NCBI GenBank assembly: GCA_021801255.1
Contig: JAJYYH010000062.1
Coordinates: 1-64,000 of the forward strand
Direction of reading: 5' to 3'
DNA from: Pseudomonadota bacterium
GTDB lineage: Bacteria > Pseudomonadota > Alphaproteobacteria > Acetobacterales > Acetobacteraceae
DNA length: 64,000 bases
Shown: in pieces, positions 1 through 11,363 of the stretch
How positions within the stretch are numbered: the first letter of the stretch is position 1
Layout of the letters: each line of letters starts with the position of its first letter
Translations under genes and position numbers: made by a program
Notes under the pieces: generated by a model
Databases searched by the model: none
Told to the model about the DNA's origin: nothing
What the model saw: only the letters and a program-made list of their open reading frames with translations

Positions 1-132
1 TAGCTCCTTGAACCGATAAAAACTGTCGTGCGAATAGCCGAGCATTTTGCAGGCCTGGCTGACATTGCCGAGCTGCTTGGCCAGTTCCAGCAGCCCGACC
101 TTGGCGCGGATGATCTTCTGTTCCTTCATCAT
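1..132 (-). CDS. IS481-type transposase, N-terminal fragment (runs off left edge)
   Basis: Only the first 44 codons lie in the window, so this is a partial gene. The protein begins MMKEQKIIRAKVGLLELAKQ and continues with a helix-turn-helix (GNVSQACKMLGYSHDSFYRF). This is the usual start of IS481-family transposases, whose DDE catalytic domain would follow to the left. A purine-rich GGGAGACCC lies just before the two ATG codons; translation could begin at 132 or 129. A near-perfect hairpin (160-199) lies in its leader. The family assignment rests on a remembered N-terminal pattern, and completeness cannot be judged. Confidence 0.72.
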   Translation of the reverse strand, partial: MMKEQKIIRAKVGLLELAKQLGNVSQACKMLGYSHDSFYRFKEL

Positions 133-159
133 CGTGGGTCTCCCTTGCCGCTGGTGGGC

Positions 160-199
160 GGGGGCGCGGTCCCTTGCCCTGGGGAAGGACCGCACCCCC
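160..199. other. Hairpin in transposase leader
   Basis: The arms 160-175 and 185-199 are complementary apart from one mismatch and one bulge. The hairpin lies about 30 bases upstream of the transposase start. Insertion sequences often carry such structures near their ends, where they can block outside transcription; that role here is inference. Confidence 0.4.
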
Positions 200-499
200 G
201 CCCTCCAGCTCCAGATTGCAAAACCCAACACCGAATGTCAGATCAAATGTTGACTAGTGCAGGTGAGGGGACCGTGCGCTGACCCATCAAATTCCGTGAT
301 CAAAAACCGCCGAAAACCCGTCGCTTTGCGTGCTCAGGCTCACAGCGTCAACAAATAACTCGACTATTCTGCGGAACGAAGCATTACTGTGCTCATACGG
401 CGGGGGGCGGAACTCCGACGGGGTGCCCGACCTGGTGTCGGGCTTGGGCTGGTGGGAGCGCCGCAATTCAGCGGTCGGTCCTACAGGAGATCTCTCGCA
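200..499. other. Non-coding stretch between IS element and DUF3489 gene
   Basis: No convincing gene is seen here. It should contain the right end of the insertion sequence, probably near 237-262, but the other end is outside the window so a terminal inverted repeat cannot be confirmed. A small hairpin (GCCCGAC and GTCGGGC arms) lies near 427-445. An AGGAG motif at about 485-489 serves the ATG at 500. Confidence 0.5.
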
Positions 500-1059
500 A
501 TGCCATCTCAGAAGCCGCTTACTCCCACGCAAATCACAATTCTCAGCCACGCCGCCAAGCGGCGGGATCGGGCGGTGCTGCCGCTGATGCTCGACACCAA
601 GCTGACTGGCGGTGCCTGCACCAAGGTGCTGACTGCGCTGCTCGCGCGCGGCCTGGTCGAGGAGGTGGCGGCCGACCTCGCCCGGCTGCATGGCGCAAGA
701 GCAAGCCCGGTCAGCATGTCACCCTGCGCCTGACCAACGCCGGCATGATCGCCGCCGGAGTTGAGCCGATCCCAGAACATATGGGGGTTCAGCCGGAACC
801 GATCGGGGCAACCATGGTCCCGGCCATGCCCTTGAAGTTGCCTGGCGGCAAGCTCGGCGTGGTTCTGGCGGCCCTCGGGGCCGACGACGGCGCCAGCATC
901 GACACGCTGATCGGCCTGACCGGTTGGCTCCCGCACACGACGCGCGCCGCCTTGACCCGCTTGCGCCAGCGGGGCTTTTCGATCACCCGCAGCATCGTGG
1001 CTGGCCGCACCCTCTACCGGTTGACACCGCAGGCGGCAGACGCTGACCATGCCGGGTGA
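500..1059 (+). pseudogene. DUF3489 family protein, frameshifted
   Basis: The first part (MPSQKPLTPTQITILSHAAK...) and the second part (GVEPIPEH... TLIGLTGWLPHTTRAALTRL) match the two ends of DUF3489 proteins, whose C-terminal half looks like a winged helix. They lie in different frames. Adding one C to the run at 681-683 restores a continuous frame reading APAAWRKSKPGQHVTLRLTN. The start at 500 has an AGGAG ribosome site. The stop overlaps the start of the DUF2924 gene by 11 bases, so the two would be translationally coupled. DUF3489, DUF2924 and a serine recombinase often occur together in alphaproteobacteria; their function is unknown. The damage could be real decay or a sequencing error. 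Confidence 0.7.
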
Positions 1060-1554
1060 GCCGATGCCCGCACCCACCCTGCACGGCAGCCTGGAAGCTG
1101 CCCTGGCCACCATCACTCAGGCCGACACCAAAAAACCCTGCAGGCCGAGTGGCGGCGTCTCCACCGCGCGCCCGCACCACCAACCCTCAGCCACGACCTG
1201 CTCCTGCGGGGCATCGCCCACAAACTCCAGGAGGCCGCCTTGGGCAGCCTCCCGCCAGCTTCCAAGCGCAAACTGGCTGCGTGCAAAGATGAGGCAGACG
1301 AGGAGAAGCGGTCAGGCGGTTGCGCTACCCCCGCGGTCCGCCTGAAGGCCGGCGCCACGCTGCTGCGCACCTGGCATGGCCAAACCCACACCGTGCAGGT
1401 CCTGGAAGACGGCTACGAGCATCAGGGCCAGCGCTACGCCTCGCTTTCCCACATCGCCAGGGCCATCACCGGTGCCCACTGGTCGGGTCCTCGCTTCTTC
1501 GGACTGACCAAGCGCCGCGGCCCATCGGGATTGGGGAGCCGCGCAGATGCATAA
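1049..1554 (+). pseudogene. DUF2924 family protein, frameshifted
   Basis: The C-terminal part carries the DUF2924 signature: WHGQTHTVQVLEDGYEHQGQ followed by RYASLSHIARAITGAHWSGP and RFFGL. The N-terminal part (to ADTKK) is in another frame. Adding one A to the A6 run at 1130-1135 joins them as ADTKKTLQAEWRRLHRAPAP. The gene overlaps DUF3489 at its start and the recombinase start at its end (ATGCATAA, 8 bases), so three genes form a tightly coupled unit. DUF2924 proteins are regularly found next to large serine recombinases and are thought to belong to the same mobile module; no activity is established. Confidence 0.75.
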
Positions 1555-3271
1555 GCCCAAATCCGCCACACCCGTCCGCTCAGCGCCCCGCCGCTGCGCC
1601 ATCTACACCCGCAAATCCTCCGAAGAAGGGCTGGAGCAGGAGTTCAACTCGCTCGACGCACAGCGCGAAGCCTGCGAGGCCTATATTCGCAGCCAACGCC
1701 ATGAGGGCTGGGTGCTGCTCCCCGGCTACTACGACGATGGCGGCATCTCTGGCGGCACGCTCGAACGCCCAGCCCTGCAACGCCTGCTCGCCGATATCCG
1801 CGCTGGCCAGATCGATCTGGTGATCGTCTACAAGGTCGATCGTCTGACGCGCTCGCTTGCCGACTTCGCCAAGATCGTCGAAGTGTTCGATGCCCAGGGT
1901 GCCAGCTTCGTGTCCGTCACCCAGCAATTCAACACCGCCACGTCGATGGGCCGGCTCACGCTGAACATGCTGCTCTCCTTTGCTCAGTTCGAGCGTGAGG
2001 TCACCGGCGAGCGCATCCGCGACAAGATCGCCGCCTCCAAGCGCAAGGGGATGTGGATGGGAGGCTCCGTGCCACTCGGCTACGACGTGCAGGGGCGCAA
2101 GCTGGTGGTGAATGAGGCGGAGGCTGACACCGTCCGCCACATCTTCCGGACTTATCTGGCCCTAGGCTCGGTGCGACGGCTCCAGGCCCAACTGGCCTCG
2201 GATGGCATCCGCAGCAAGTTGCGGCCGACAGCCCTCCACCCCAAGATGCGGGGAGGCCGTGAGCTCGGCCGCGGTGCGCTGTATCTGATCCTGAGCAATC
2301 GGATTTGCCGCGGGGAGGTCGTCCACAAGGACCAGGTCTATCCGGGCGAACACGCGGCGATCATCGACCAGGCGCTATGGGATGCAGTGCAGGCACGTCT
2401 GGATGAGAATCGCCTCGAACGGACGTCAGGTGCCCGCGCTCAGAATCCCAGCCTCCTCGCCGGGATGGTAATGGATGACTGCGGCGAGCGGCTCATCCCG
2501 ACCCATTCGGTGAAGCAAGGGCGTCGCTACCGCTACTATGTTTCCAAGTGTTTGCATTCCGGTGGAAGCCCGGGCGGCAGCGGGATGCGCATCCCTGCCG
2601 GCGATCTGGAGACCGCCATCAGCCACCGCGTGGCGGCCTTCCTGGGCGATCGCCCCGCGGTGTTTGCTGCCCTGCGGAACACCATCACCGACGCGGCCGC
2701 CCACCACCTTCTGCTTGAACGGGCCGAGCAACGCGCCAGCGCGTGGCCAGAGCAGTCCCGGCCCGATCGCGACCGTTGCCTGCGCGGCCTCATCGCGACC
2801 GTCAGCATTCACCCCAATCGGGTGGATCTGCTCTTGAAACAGGGCGCGCTGCTAACGCTGCTCGGCCTGCAACAGGCACCTGGGCAATCGGACGGCACCG
2901 ACGAAGTGCTGATCCCACTGTCGATTCCTGTGGCACTGAAGCGGGCTGGCCTGGAGATGCGGCTCCTCGTGCAGGGAGCCAAGGATGATCGCGCACCCGA
3001 TCCGACACTGATCAAGCTCATTGCCCGTGCCGCCAAATTGCGCGACGACCTTCTAAAGGAAGGCCTCTCAATGCGGGCTCTCGCCCAACGAGAGAAGCTT
3101 AACAGCTCCTATGTCTCGCGCGTGATCCGGCTCGCATTCCTCGCCCCCGACATCGTCACCGCCATCCTCAAAGGACGCCAGCCGATCGAACTGACCGCCG
3201 AAAAACTGGTACGCGACAGCCGCCTGCCCCTCTCCTGGGCGGAGCAACGCCAGCAGCTCGGGTTCGGGTAA
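1547..3271 (+). CDS. Large serine recombinase (resolvase/invertase type)
   Basis: This 574-residue protein starts with a resolvase catalytic domain (residues about 16-160). The YTRKSSEEG motif holds the likely nucleophile Ser24, and YKVDRLTRSLADF and the QFEREVTGERIRDKI helix follow. A Recombinase domain (about 180-290: GSVPLGYD, EADTVRHIF, LYLILSN) and a long C-terminal DNA-binding part follow. It would cut and rejoin DNA at specific sites as a tetramer through a Ser-DNA link. Its frame is intact although both upstream partners are frameshifted. The ATG at 1547 overlaps the DUF2924 stop. No attachment sites can be proven from this window. Confidence 0.93.
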   Translation: MHKPKSATPVRSAPRRCAIYTRKSSEEGLEQEFNSLDAQREACEAYIRSQRHEGWVLLPGYYDDGGISGGTLERPALQRLLADIRAGQIDLVIVYKVDRLTRSLADFAKIVEVFDAQGASFVSVTQQFNTATSMGRLTLNMLLSFAQFEREVTGERIRDKIAASKRKGMWMGGSVPLGYDVQGRKLVVNEAEADTVRHIFRTYLALGSVRRLQAQLASDGIRSKLRPTALHPKMRGGRELGRGALYLILSNRICRGEVVHKDQVYPGEHAAIIDQALWDAVQARLDENRLERTSGARAQNPSLLAGMVMDDCGERLIPTHSVKQGRRYRYYVSKCLHSGGSPGGSGMRIPAGDLETAISHRVAAFLGDRPAVFAALRNTITDAAAHHLLLERAEQRASAWPEQSRPDRDRCLRGLIATVSIHPNRVDLLLKQGALLTLLGLQQAPGQSDGTDEVLIPLSIPVALKRAGLEMRLLVQGAKDDRAPDPTLIKLIARAAKLRDDLLKEGLSMRALAQREKLNSSYVSRVIRLAFLAPDIVTAILKGRQPIELTAEKLVRDSRLPLSWAEQRQQLGFG

Positions 3272-3305
3272 CGCCACCCAGGGCAAACGCACGCGACAGG
3301 CAACC

Positions 3306-3333
3306 CAACCCCGCTGGCACGCCAGCGGGGTTG
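3306..3333 (+). terminator. Hairpin after recombinase gene
   Basis: A perfect 13-bp inverted repeat (CAACCCCGCTGGC with GCCAGCGGGGTTG, two bases between the arms) lies 34 bases after the recombinase stop. There is no strong T run after it, so it may be a weak or Rho-assisted terminator. Confidence 0.5.
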
Positions 3334-3654
<321 letters not shown>

Positions 3655-3747
3655 ACGCGAGGCGCCTTATATAGAGGACTGGCTCCGGGATCGCCAAGAG
3701 CGCTCGGCCGACCTGGCCCATCGATTAACCAGGCCGCGGAATAGGGA

Positions 3748-4832
3748 ATGATGGCGGCGACGCGGGGAGGAGGGCATGATTGGAGCGGGGCGGGGCGGCG
3801 CGGCAGGCGCGTTCGGGGTCGCGCGGTCGGCGCGCTGCTCGCCGTGGCGGGCTTGCTCGGCGGGCCGGCAGGCGCCGAGGAGCCGAAGGTTGAGCTCAAG
3901 CTCTCGCACTGGCTGCCGCCGGCGCATCCGCTGCAGCAGGCGATTGCGGACTGGGCAGCTTCGCTCAAGGCGGACTCCGGCGGCACGCTCACGGCGGTGA
4001 TCTTTCCCGCCGAGCAGCTCGGCAAGGCGTTTGACCATTACGACATGGCGCGCGATGGCATCGCCGATGCCGCTTTTGTCAATCCCGGCTATCAGCCTGG
4101 GCGGTTTCCGATCCTCGCGCTGAGCGATCTGCCGTTCCAGTATCACGACGCGAAAACCGCGACCGCCGCGCTCGATGCCTGGTATCGCCCCCACGCGGCG
4201 CGCAAGATGAAGGATGTGCATTACTGCTTCGCCTTCGTGCATGATCCCGGTACGCTGCACACCCGGCGCAAGGTGGTGATGCCGGCCGATCTCAGGGGGC
4301 TCAAGCTGCGCCCGGCGGATGCGACGATCGGCAATTTCGTCACCCTGCTCGGCGGCACCAATGTCCAGGCCTCGGCGCCGGCAGCGCGCGATCTGCTGGA
4401 GCGGCGCGTCGCCGATGGCATCTTCTTCCCCTGGGGCTGTCTGGTCCTGTTCGGCATCGACAAGGTGCAGCAAAATACCATATCGACGCGAATTTCTATG
4501 TCACCACCTTTGTCTGGGTGCTGAACCGATCGCGCTACGAGAGCCTCTCGCCCGCCCAGCGCGGCGTGATTGATGGGCATTGCAACACCGAATGGGCGGT
4601 TCGCTTCGCCGCGCCCTGGGCGGATTTCGAGGCCGCCGGCCGCGCCAAGGTCGCGGCTGAGCCGGGGCAGGAGATCATCCCCCTCGCCCCCGCCCAGCTC
4701 GCCGCCTGGCGCGCCGCCGCCGTGCCGCTCCAGCAGAGCTGGGCCGAGACCGTGCGCCGCGCCGGAGCGGACCCGGACGCCATCGCCCGGGAATTTGCCA
4801 CGAGCCTCGCCGAACATCACGCGCAATATTGA
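3748..4832 (+). pseudogene. dctP: TRAP transporter substrate-binding protein DctP, frameshifted
   Basis: The protein has a signal peptide (RRGRRVRGRAVGALLAVAGL ... AGAEE). It is followed by the DctP fold: LKLSHWLPPAHP, FPAEQLGKAFDHYDMARDGI, ADAAFVNPGYQPGRFP, and LRGLKLRPADATIGNFVTLL. After FGIDKVQQ the frame is lost; adding one A to the A4 run at 4472-4475 restores KYHIDANFYVTTFVWVLN and the normal C-terminus, ending at 4832. DctP would capture a carboxylate or similar substrate in the periplasm and pass it to DctQM. dctQ follows 10 bases later. With dctM also frameshifted, the transporter is either dead or mis-sequenced. Confidence 0.85.
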
Positions 4833-4842
4833 GGCGAGCGCG

Positions 4843-5325
4843 ATGGGTGACCGTCTGATCGGCGTGATCGAGCGGGCCGCCGGCAGCCTGCTCGCCCTCG
4901 TCACTGCGCTGACCTTCGTCTCGGTGGTGCTGCGCTACATCTTCAACTGGGCGATCCCCGACAGCTATGATCTCGGTCGCAACCTGCTCGGTATCCTGAT
5001 TTTCTGGGGCATCGCCGTCGCCGGCTATCGCGGCGCGCATATCACCGTCGATCTGCTCTGGAACGCCCTGCCGCGGCGCGCGCAAGGCCAGCTTGGGCGG
5101 GTTCTCGATCTCGTGCTGGCGCTCGCCATGGGCGCGCTCGCCTGGGCGATGGCGTTGAAACTACGCGATACCTGGGCGAGCGGAGAGACGAGTTACGATC
5201 TCAACCTGCCGCTTTGGCCCTTTCAGGCGCTCGCCTGGGTAGGGTTCGCGGTGGGTTTTGTGCTGGCGCTGCTGCGTCTTTTCCGCCACCCCGCGGCGGC
5301 GGAAACCCCGCCGCCGCGCCTCTGA
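4843..5325 (+). CDS. dctQ: TRAP transporter small permease DctQ
   Basis: This 160-residue membrane protein has four predicted membrane segments (around 14-36, 48-66, 87-107 and 129-150). It also has the DctQ features IFWGIAVAGYRGAHITVDLL and WPFQALAWVGFAVGFVLALL. It is the small membrane subunit of a Na+-driven TRAP importer and bridges the binding protein and the large permease. Start ATG 4843 is chosen because the protein then begins directly before the first membrane helix. The frame is intact, unlike both neighbours. Confidence 0.88.
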   Translation: MGDRLIGVIERAAGSLLALVTALTFVSVVLRYIFNWAIPDSYDLGRNLLGILIFWGIAVAGYRGAHITVDLLWNALPRRAQGQLGRVLDLVLALAMGALAWAMALKLRDTWASGETSYDLNLPLWPFQALAWVGFAVGFVLALLRLFRHPAAAETPPPRL

Positions 5326-5334
5326 ACGCTTGGC

Positions 5335-6632
5335 ATGGACCCGACACGGATCGCCATCGCCGGGTTCGTCGCATTGTTCGCCCTCATGCTGCTGCGTGTG
5401 CCGGTGGGCATCGCCATGGGGCTGGTCGGCGTCGGCGGGTTCGGCGTGATCGCCGGCTGGGGCCGGCCCTGAAGCTGCTCGCGCAATCGCCGATCCGTAC
5501 CGCAACCGATGCCGGCTTCGCGGTGATCCCGATGTTTTTGCTGATGGGCGCGATCGCCTCGGCCTCGGGCATGAGTGCCGAGCTGTTCCGCGCCGCGCAC
5601 AGGTTTCTTGGCCATCGCCGCGGCGGGCTCGGCATGGCGACGATCGCCGCCTGCGCGGGGTTTGCCGCGATTTCCGGCTCCTCGGTCGCGACCGCCGCAA
5701 CCTTCTCCGCCGTCGCCTATCCCGAAATGCGCCGCTTCGGCTATCCGCAAAGCTTCGCCGCCGGCGTCATCGCCGCTGGCGGCACGCTGGGCGCCATTCT
5801 GCCGCCCTCGATCGTGCTCGCGGTTTATAGCCTGATCACCGAGCAGGATGTGGGAAAACTCTATATCGCGGGCGTCCTGCCGGGGCTTCTGGCGGTGGCG
5901 GTGTATCTCGGGACGATAACGCTGATCGGCCTGCTCCGCCCCGGATTTCTTCCCACCGCGCCGCAGGCCTCCTGGGCCGAGCGGGGGCGCGCGCTCAAGG
6001 GCGTCTGGGCGATCGGTTTACTCTTCCTATTTGTGATCGGCGGACTCTATGGCGGGATGTTCACCGCAACCGAGGCGGCGAGCATGGGCGCCGGGGGCGC
6101 ATTTCTGATCGCCCTCATCCGGCGCCGGCTCTCGCCGCCGCAATTGATGCTGTGCCTGGTGCACGCGGTTCGCACCAGTGCAGCGATCTTCACCATCCTG
6201 ATCGGCGCGCTGTTATTCAGCTATTTCCTCACCGTGACGCAAGCGCCGCAGCATCTGACGGCGGGCTTGGCCGGGCTCGGGCTTGGGCGCTACGGCATCC
6301 TGGCGCTGATCATGCTGATCTATCTCGGCCTGGGCTCAGTGATGGACGCGATGGCGATGGTCATCCTCACCATCCCAATAGTGTTTCCCCTGATCACTGC
6401 GCTCGGCTTCGACCCCATCTGGTTCGGGGTGACCATCGTCATGACCGTGGAACTTGGCCTCATCCACCCGCCGGTCGGGATGAACGTGTTTGTCATCAAA
6501 AGCGTGATCGGCGATGTGCGCCTCAGCACGATCTTCGCCGGCGTCATCCCCTTCGTGATCACCGATATCCTGCGCCTGTTGCTGCTCATCGCCTTTCCCG
6601 CCATTTCCACTTGGCTACCGGGGCAGATGTAG
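5335..6632 (+). pseudogene. dctM: TRAP transporter large permease DctM, frameshifted
   Basis: The gene starts at 5335 (MDPTRIAIAGFVALFALMLL RVPVGIAMGLVGVGG) but stops at 5472. Adding one G to the G4 run at 5459-5462 restores GWGPALKLLAQSPIRTATDA and the rest of DctM. That remainder shows FLLMGAIASASGMSAELF, GSSVATAATFSAVAYPEM, AAGGTLGAILPPSIVLAVYS and ELGLIHPPVGMNVFVIKS. DctM carries the ion-coupled transport path, with about 12 membrane helices. Length after repair (about 432 residues) is normal for the family. Whether the shift is real cannot be told from the sequence alone. Confidence 0.87.
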
Positions 6633-6694
6633 GCGCCATGCGAGATGGGGCGGCGCCCCGGGCATATTACCCCTGTGGACGACGCGGATCGTCA

Positions 6695-6724
6695 TTGACA
6701 ACGCGGCGGGTTTCTGCGTCATTA
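6695..6724 (+). promoter_or_regulatory. Possible sigma70-type promoter for first cold-shock gene
   Basis: TTGACA at 6695-6700 is followed after 18 bases by TCATTA (6719-6724). The -35 match is perfect and the -10 is weak. This would give a leader of roughly 130 bases before the cold-shock start, and long leaders are common for cold-shock genes. The assignment is tentative. Confidence 0.35.
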
Positions 6725-6855
6725 CCGCCTGCAATCGACGTTTGGCTTATCTTGCTGCGCTTCCGTCCATGGGGTGGCTTCAAGACGACCAGTCGGCCCG
6801 GTTGTCTCGCATCGCGCGCTGTTGCGCGGTGCCTCAGACGGAGAGTGATAGAGAG

Positions 6856-7059
6856 ATGGCTGTCGGTACTGTTAAATGGTTCAACGCGACCAAGGGCTTC
6901 GGCTTCATCGTGCCGCAGGATGGCGGCAAGGATGTGTTCGTGCATATCACGGCCGTCCAGGCGGCCGGTCTGCGCGGCCTCAATGAGGGCCAGAAAGTCA
7001 CCTATGAGGTGGTGATGGAGCGCGGCAAGGCAGCGGCAACAAACCTGCGGGTTGCCTGA
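6856..7059 (+). CDS. Cold-shock domain protein, CspA family (copy 1)
   Basis: The 67-residue protein is a single cold-shock domain with both RNA-binding motifs, KGFGFI (RNP1) and VFVHI (RNP2). It starts [14 protein letters not shown]. It should bind single-stranded RNA/DNA and act as an RNA chaperone or antiterminator. The start at 6856 is set by homology; GGAGAG about ten bases before is the likely ribosome site. Copy 2 lies 214 bases downstream on the same strand and differs mainly in the second half. A strong hairpin at 7116-7147 ends this transcript. Confidence 0.96.
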   Translation: MAVGTVKWFNATKGFGFIVPQDGGKDVFVHITAVQAAGLRGLNEGQKVTYEVVMERGKAAATNLRVA

Positions 7060-7115
7060 CGTATCCCAAACGTGGCCGCAGGCGGATGCTGTTCTGCCGT
7101 CAGGAGAACGGATAT

Positions 7116-7147
7116 CCGAGCGGGGTGGGTAAACCCGCCCCGCTCGG
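7116..7147 (+). terminator. Terminator after first cold-shock gene
   Basis: The arms CCGAGCGGGG(T)GGG and CCC(G)CCCCGCTCGG form a 14-bp stem with one T-G pair and a four-base TAAA loop. It is followed by TGCTTTG. It lies 57 bases after the stop. The T tract is short. Confidence 0.7.
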
Positions 7148-7216
7148 TGCTTTGCCGTCGTCTCGCCGGGCGCGTGGTTTAGCGGTCTTTGCACAAGACG
7201 ACGTGTTGTCTCGTTT

Positions 7217-7247
7217 CCCCGCCTGCGCCGCGCAAGCGGGGGTTTTT
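7217..7247 (+). promoter_or_regulatory. Terminator-like hairpin in leader of second cold-shock gene
   Basis: CCCCGC-C-TGCG and CGCA-A-GCGGGG pair around a CCG loop with one C-A mismatch. They are followed at once by G and TTTTT. This has the form of an intrinsic terminator but lies 26 bases before the start of the second csp gene, just ahead of its AAGGGAGGT ribosome site. It is either the end of an upstream transcript or an attenuator of csp2. Confidence 0.55.
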
Positions 7248-7273
7248 GCGCGTGTCCAAGGGAGGTAAATCGG

Positions 7274-7477
7274 ATGCCGACAGGTACCGTGAAATGGTTC
7301 AACGCAACCAAGGGTTATGGTTTCATCATGCCGCAAGATGGCGGCAAGGATGTCTTCGTGCACATCACCGCGGTGCAGGAAGCCGGACTGACCGGTCTCA
7401 ATGACGGGCAGAAGGTCTCCTACGAAATCACCATGGAACGCGGCAAGGCCGCCGCCACCAAGCTCAAACCCATCTGA
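7274..7477 (+). CDS. Cold-shock domain protein, CspA family (copy 2)
   Basis: This 67-residue cold-shock domain starts [20 protein letters not shown] and keeps the RNP1 (KGYGFI) and RNP2 (VFVHI) motifs. It is very close to copy 1 upstream, so the pair arose by tandem duplication. AAGGGAGGT at 7258-7266 is a strong ribosome site. The terminator-like hairpin in its leader suggests it can be controlled apart from copy 1. The expected role is as a nucleic-acid chaperone in the cytoplasm; whether it is cold-induced cannot be read from the sequence. Confidence 0.96.
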   Translation: MPTGTVKWFNATKGYGFIMPQDGGKDVFVHITAVQEAGLTGLNDGQKVSYEITMERGKAAATKLKPI

Positions 7478-7620
7478 CACTCAGCCGGCGCGCGGCCGCG
7501 CGGGAAAGCTGCCGGGCGTGGCGCCAGTCTTCGGCGCAATACCCCTGCCCGGCTGGAATCTTGCCGCGTGAGCGCCCATTCTCATGAGCGCACGCTCTTC
7601 GGGGCGAGGAGGTTTTCGAC

Positions 7621-8052
7621 ATGCCGAACCCGCCTTCGATGCCCGCGCCGACGATCAATTGCAATCGCTGCGTGTTCTGGTCCGCTTTTGGCGAACAAAG
7701 CGGCACCTGCCGGCGCTATGCCCCGCCGCCGAGCCAGCATGTCGATGATACCGGCTATTGGCCGGAGACCCTCGCTCTCAATCGCTGCGCCGAGGCGATC
7801 GCGGCGGCCGATCCGGAAGCGCCGGTGCAGGTGCGCTGCGCCGACTGCGCCTTCTGGTTCCGCTTCAACCCCGAGCAGGGCCTGTTTCCCGAGCGCCGCG
7901 GCGATCTGCCCATGACGTGGTGGCGCGCCGCCGGATTCTGCATCCGCCACGCGCCGCGGGCGGAGTACCAATCGGTGGTGCGAACCCATTGGCGCGCCAC
8001 CCACGGCACCGATCATTGCGGCGAGGGCGTGCGGCGCGCCCCCGAGAGTTAA
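7621..8052 (+). CDS. Uncharacterised protein with duplicated Cys4 motif
   Basis: I do not recognise this 143-residue protein as a named family. It holds two similar halves. The first has Cys14-x2-Cys17 (CNRCVFW), Cys30 (CRRYAPPP), a WPET and Cys56. The second has Cys73-x2-Cys76 (CADCAFW), Cys107 (CIRHAPRA), a THW and Cys133. Each half therefore offers four cysteines in the same order, as in a zinc ribbon or a small Fe-S site. There is no signal peptide, so it is probably cytoplasmic. A GAGGAGG ribosome site precedes ATG 7621. A family II repeat follows the stop directly. Confidence 0.8.
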   Translation: MPNPPSMPAPTINCNRCVFWSAFGEQSGTCRRYAPPPSQHVDDTGYWPETLALNRCAEAIAAADPEAPVQVRCADCAFWFRFNPEQGLFPERRGDLPMTWWRAAGFCIRHAPRAEYQSVVRTHWRATHGTDHCGEGVRRAPES

Positions 8053-8135
8053 AAAAATGCCCGCGCGCCCGGAAATCGATCGGAAAAACGCAATGTTTCA
8101 GAGGGCAGACTTTTCCGAGTCCGATTGACTTTCCG
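8053..8135 (+). repeat. Family II terminator-like repeat, copy after Cys4 gene
   Basis: The element begins at the base after the TAA stop. In sense direction it runs ATGCCCGCGCGCCCGGAAAT, CGATCGGAAAAA, TTTCAGAGGGC and then ACTTTTCC. The outer GCCC...GGGC arms pair across about 40 bases and a T tract follows. It closely resembles the elements at 32560-32637, 33681-33766 and 43553-43627. Confidence 0.75.
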
Positions 8136-8180
8136 GCTCGGAGGATTGGGGCTCGTGGAGAAGCTATCGCGTTAAAACAA

Positions 8181-8266
8181 GACCAGGGCGCTGCCCCAGA
8201 CCCGCATCCCGGAGAGGATTGCAAAGGCTCCGCCTTTGCTGAGGTCCAGGGGCAAGCCCCTGGTCT
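8181..8266 (-). repeat. Family I palindromic repeat, copy after clpA
   Basis: In the sense of clpA it reads AGACCAGGGGCTTGCCCCTG, then GCAAAGGCGGAGCCTTTGC, CGGGATGCGGGTCTGGGGC and CCCTGGTCTTG. It is a chain of small hairpins inside an outer palindrome. It lies 15 bases after the clpA stop and ends CTTGTTTTAA. This copy lacks the CTGGCCCCAGCGGGGTCCAG insert present at 52453-52571 and 63288-63400. Confidence 0.75.
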
Positions 8267-8281
8267 GATAATTACACAGCC

Positions 8282-10621
<2,340 letters not shown>

Positions 10622-10766
10622 ATCGGCCAACGCTCCTTCGCTTGATCCGCGCCCACCGGGCGCGCTGATCCCTTAGGTTATCTAGGCTCGCACGATGCAG
10701 TGCGGTAGGGAATATGGCCAGGAAAATATTTCGTGATGATGACCAGGGCCGCCGGTGATCGCGGGA

Positions 10767-11099
10767 TCACTCCTTCTCGATGGTACATTGCAGCGGGTGC
10801 TGGTTCTGGCGCGCCAGGTCCATCACCTGTGTCACTTTGGTCTCGGCCACCTCGTAGGTATAGACGCCGCAAACGCCAACACCGCGGCGGTGGACATGGA
10901 GCATGATGCGCGTCGCCTCTTCGCGGTTTTTCTGGAAAAACCGTTCGAGCACATGCACGACAAACTCCATCGGCGTATAATCGTCGTTGAGCATCAAGAC
11001 CTTGTACATCGTCGGCTTACGGGTTTTCGGGCGCGCCCGAACCACTACGCCGGTCGCCGGCCCTTCTGGGTTGCCGCCACGCTTGTCGTTATCGCTCAT
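10767..11099 (-). CDS. clpS: ATP-dependent Clp protease adaptor ClpS
   Basis: The 110-residue protein contains the ClpS core: [40 protein letters not shown] and YEVAETKV. The DDYTPMEF region and the HVHRRG histidine form the pocket that holds bulky N-terminal residues of N-degron substrates. It hands them to ClpA, encoded next on the same strand. The disordered N-terminal tail is the part that enters the ClpA pore in known homologues. A GTG lies one codon before the chosen ATG and could also be used. Confidence 0.96.
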   Translation of the reverse strand: MSDNDKRGGNPEGPATGVVVRARPKTRKPTMYKVLMLNDDYTPMEFVVHVLERFFQKNREEATRIMLHVHRRGVGVCGVYTYEVAETKVTQVMDLARQNQHPLQCTIEKE

Positions 11100-11299
11100 C
11101 ACCGCTTACCTGGGCCCGATCTTGCCTCAGCCCTGTCCTGGCCGAGCCATTATACGGCTGGAACGCGACGCCCGGAACCCTCTGCTCCGCACGTCGCCCA
11201 GCTCTCACCCTAGGATATCGGAATCCGGGGGCGCGGGAAAAGCCTCTTCTGCGCATCTCCCGCTATGCGCCCCTTCCGGTGGGCATACCAAAACGCAAT

Positions 11300-11324
11300 G
11301 CCGCCCGCCATGGAGGCGGGCGGC
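11300..11324 (-). terminator. Terminator after PEP-CTERM gene
   Basis: A perfect 10-bp stem (GCCGCCCGCC with GGCGGGCGGC, five-base loop) is followed on the minus strand by ATTGCGTTTTGG. It lies 39 bases past the stop of the gene at 11364. Confidence 0.6.
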
Positions 11325-11363
11325 TTGCCGCAGGCGGGGGAGGCTGCCTGGCTGAGCCGCGTC

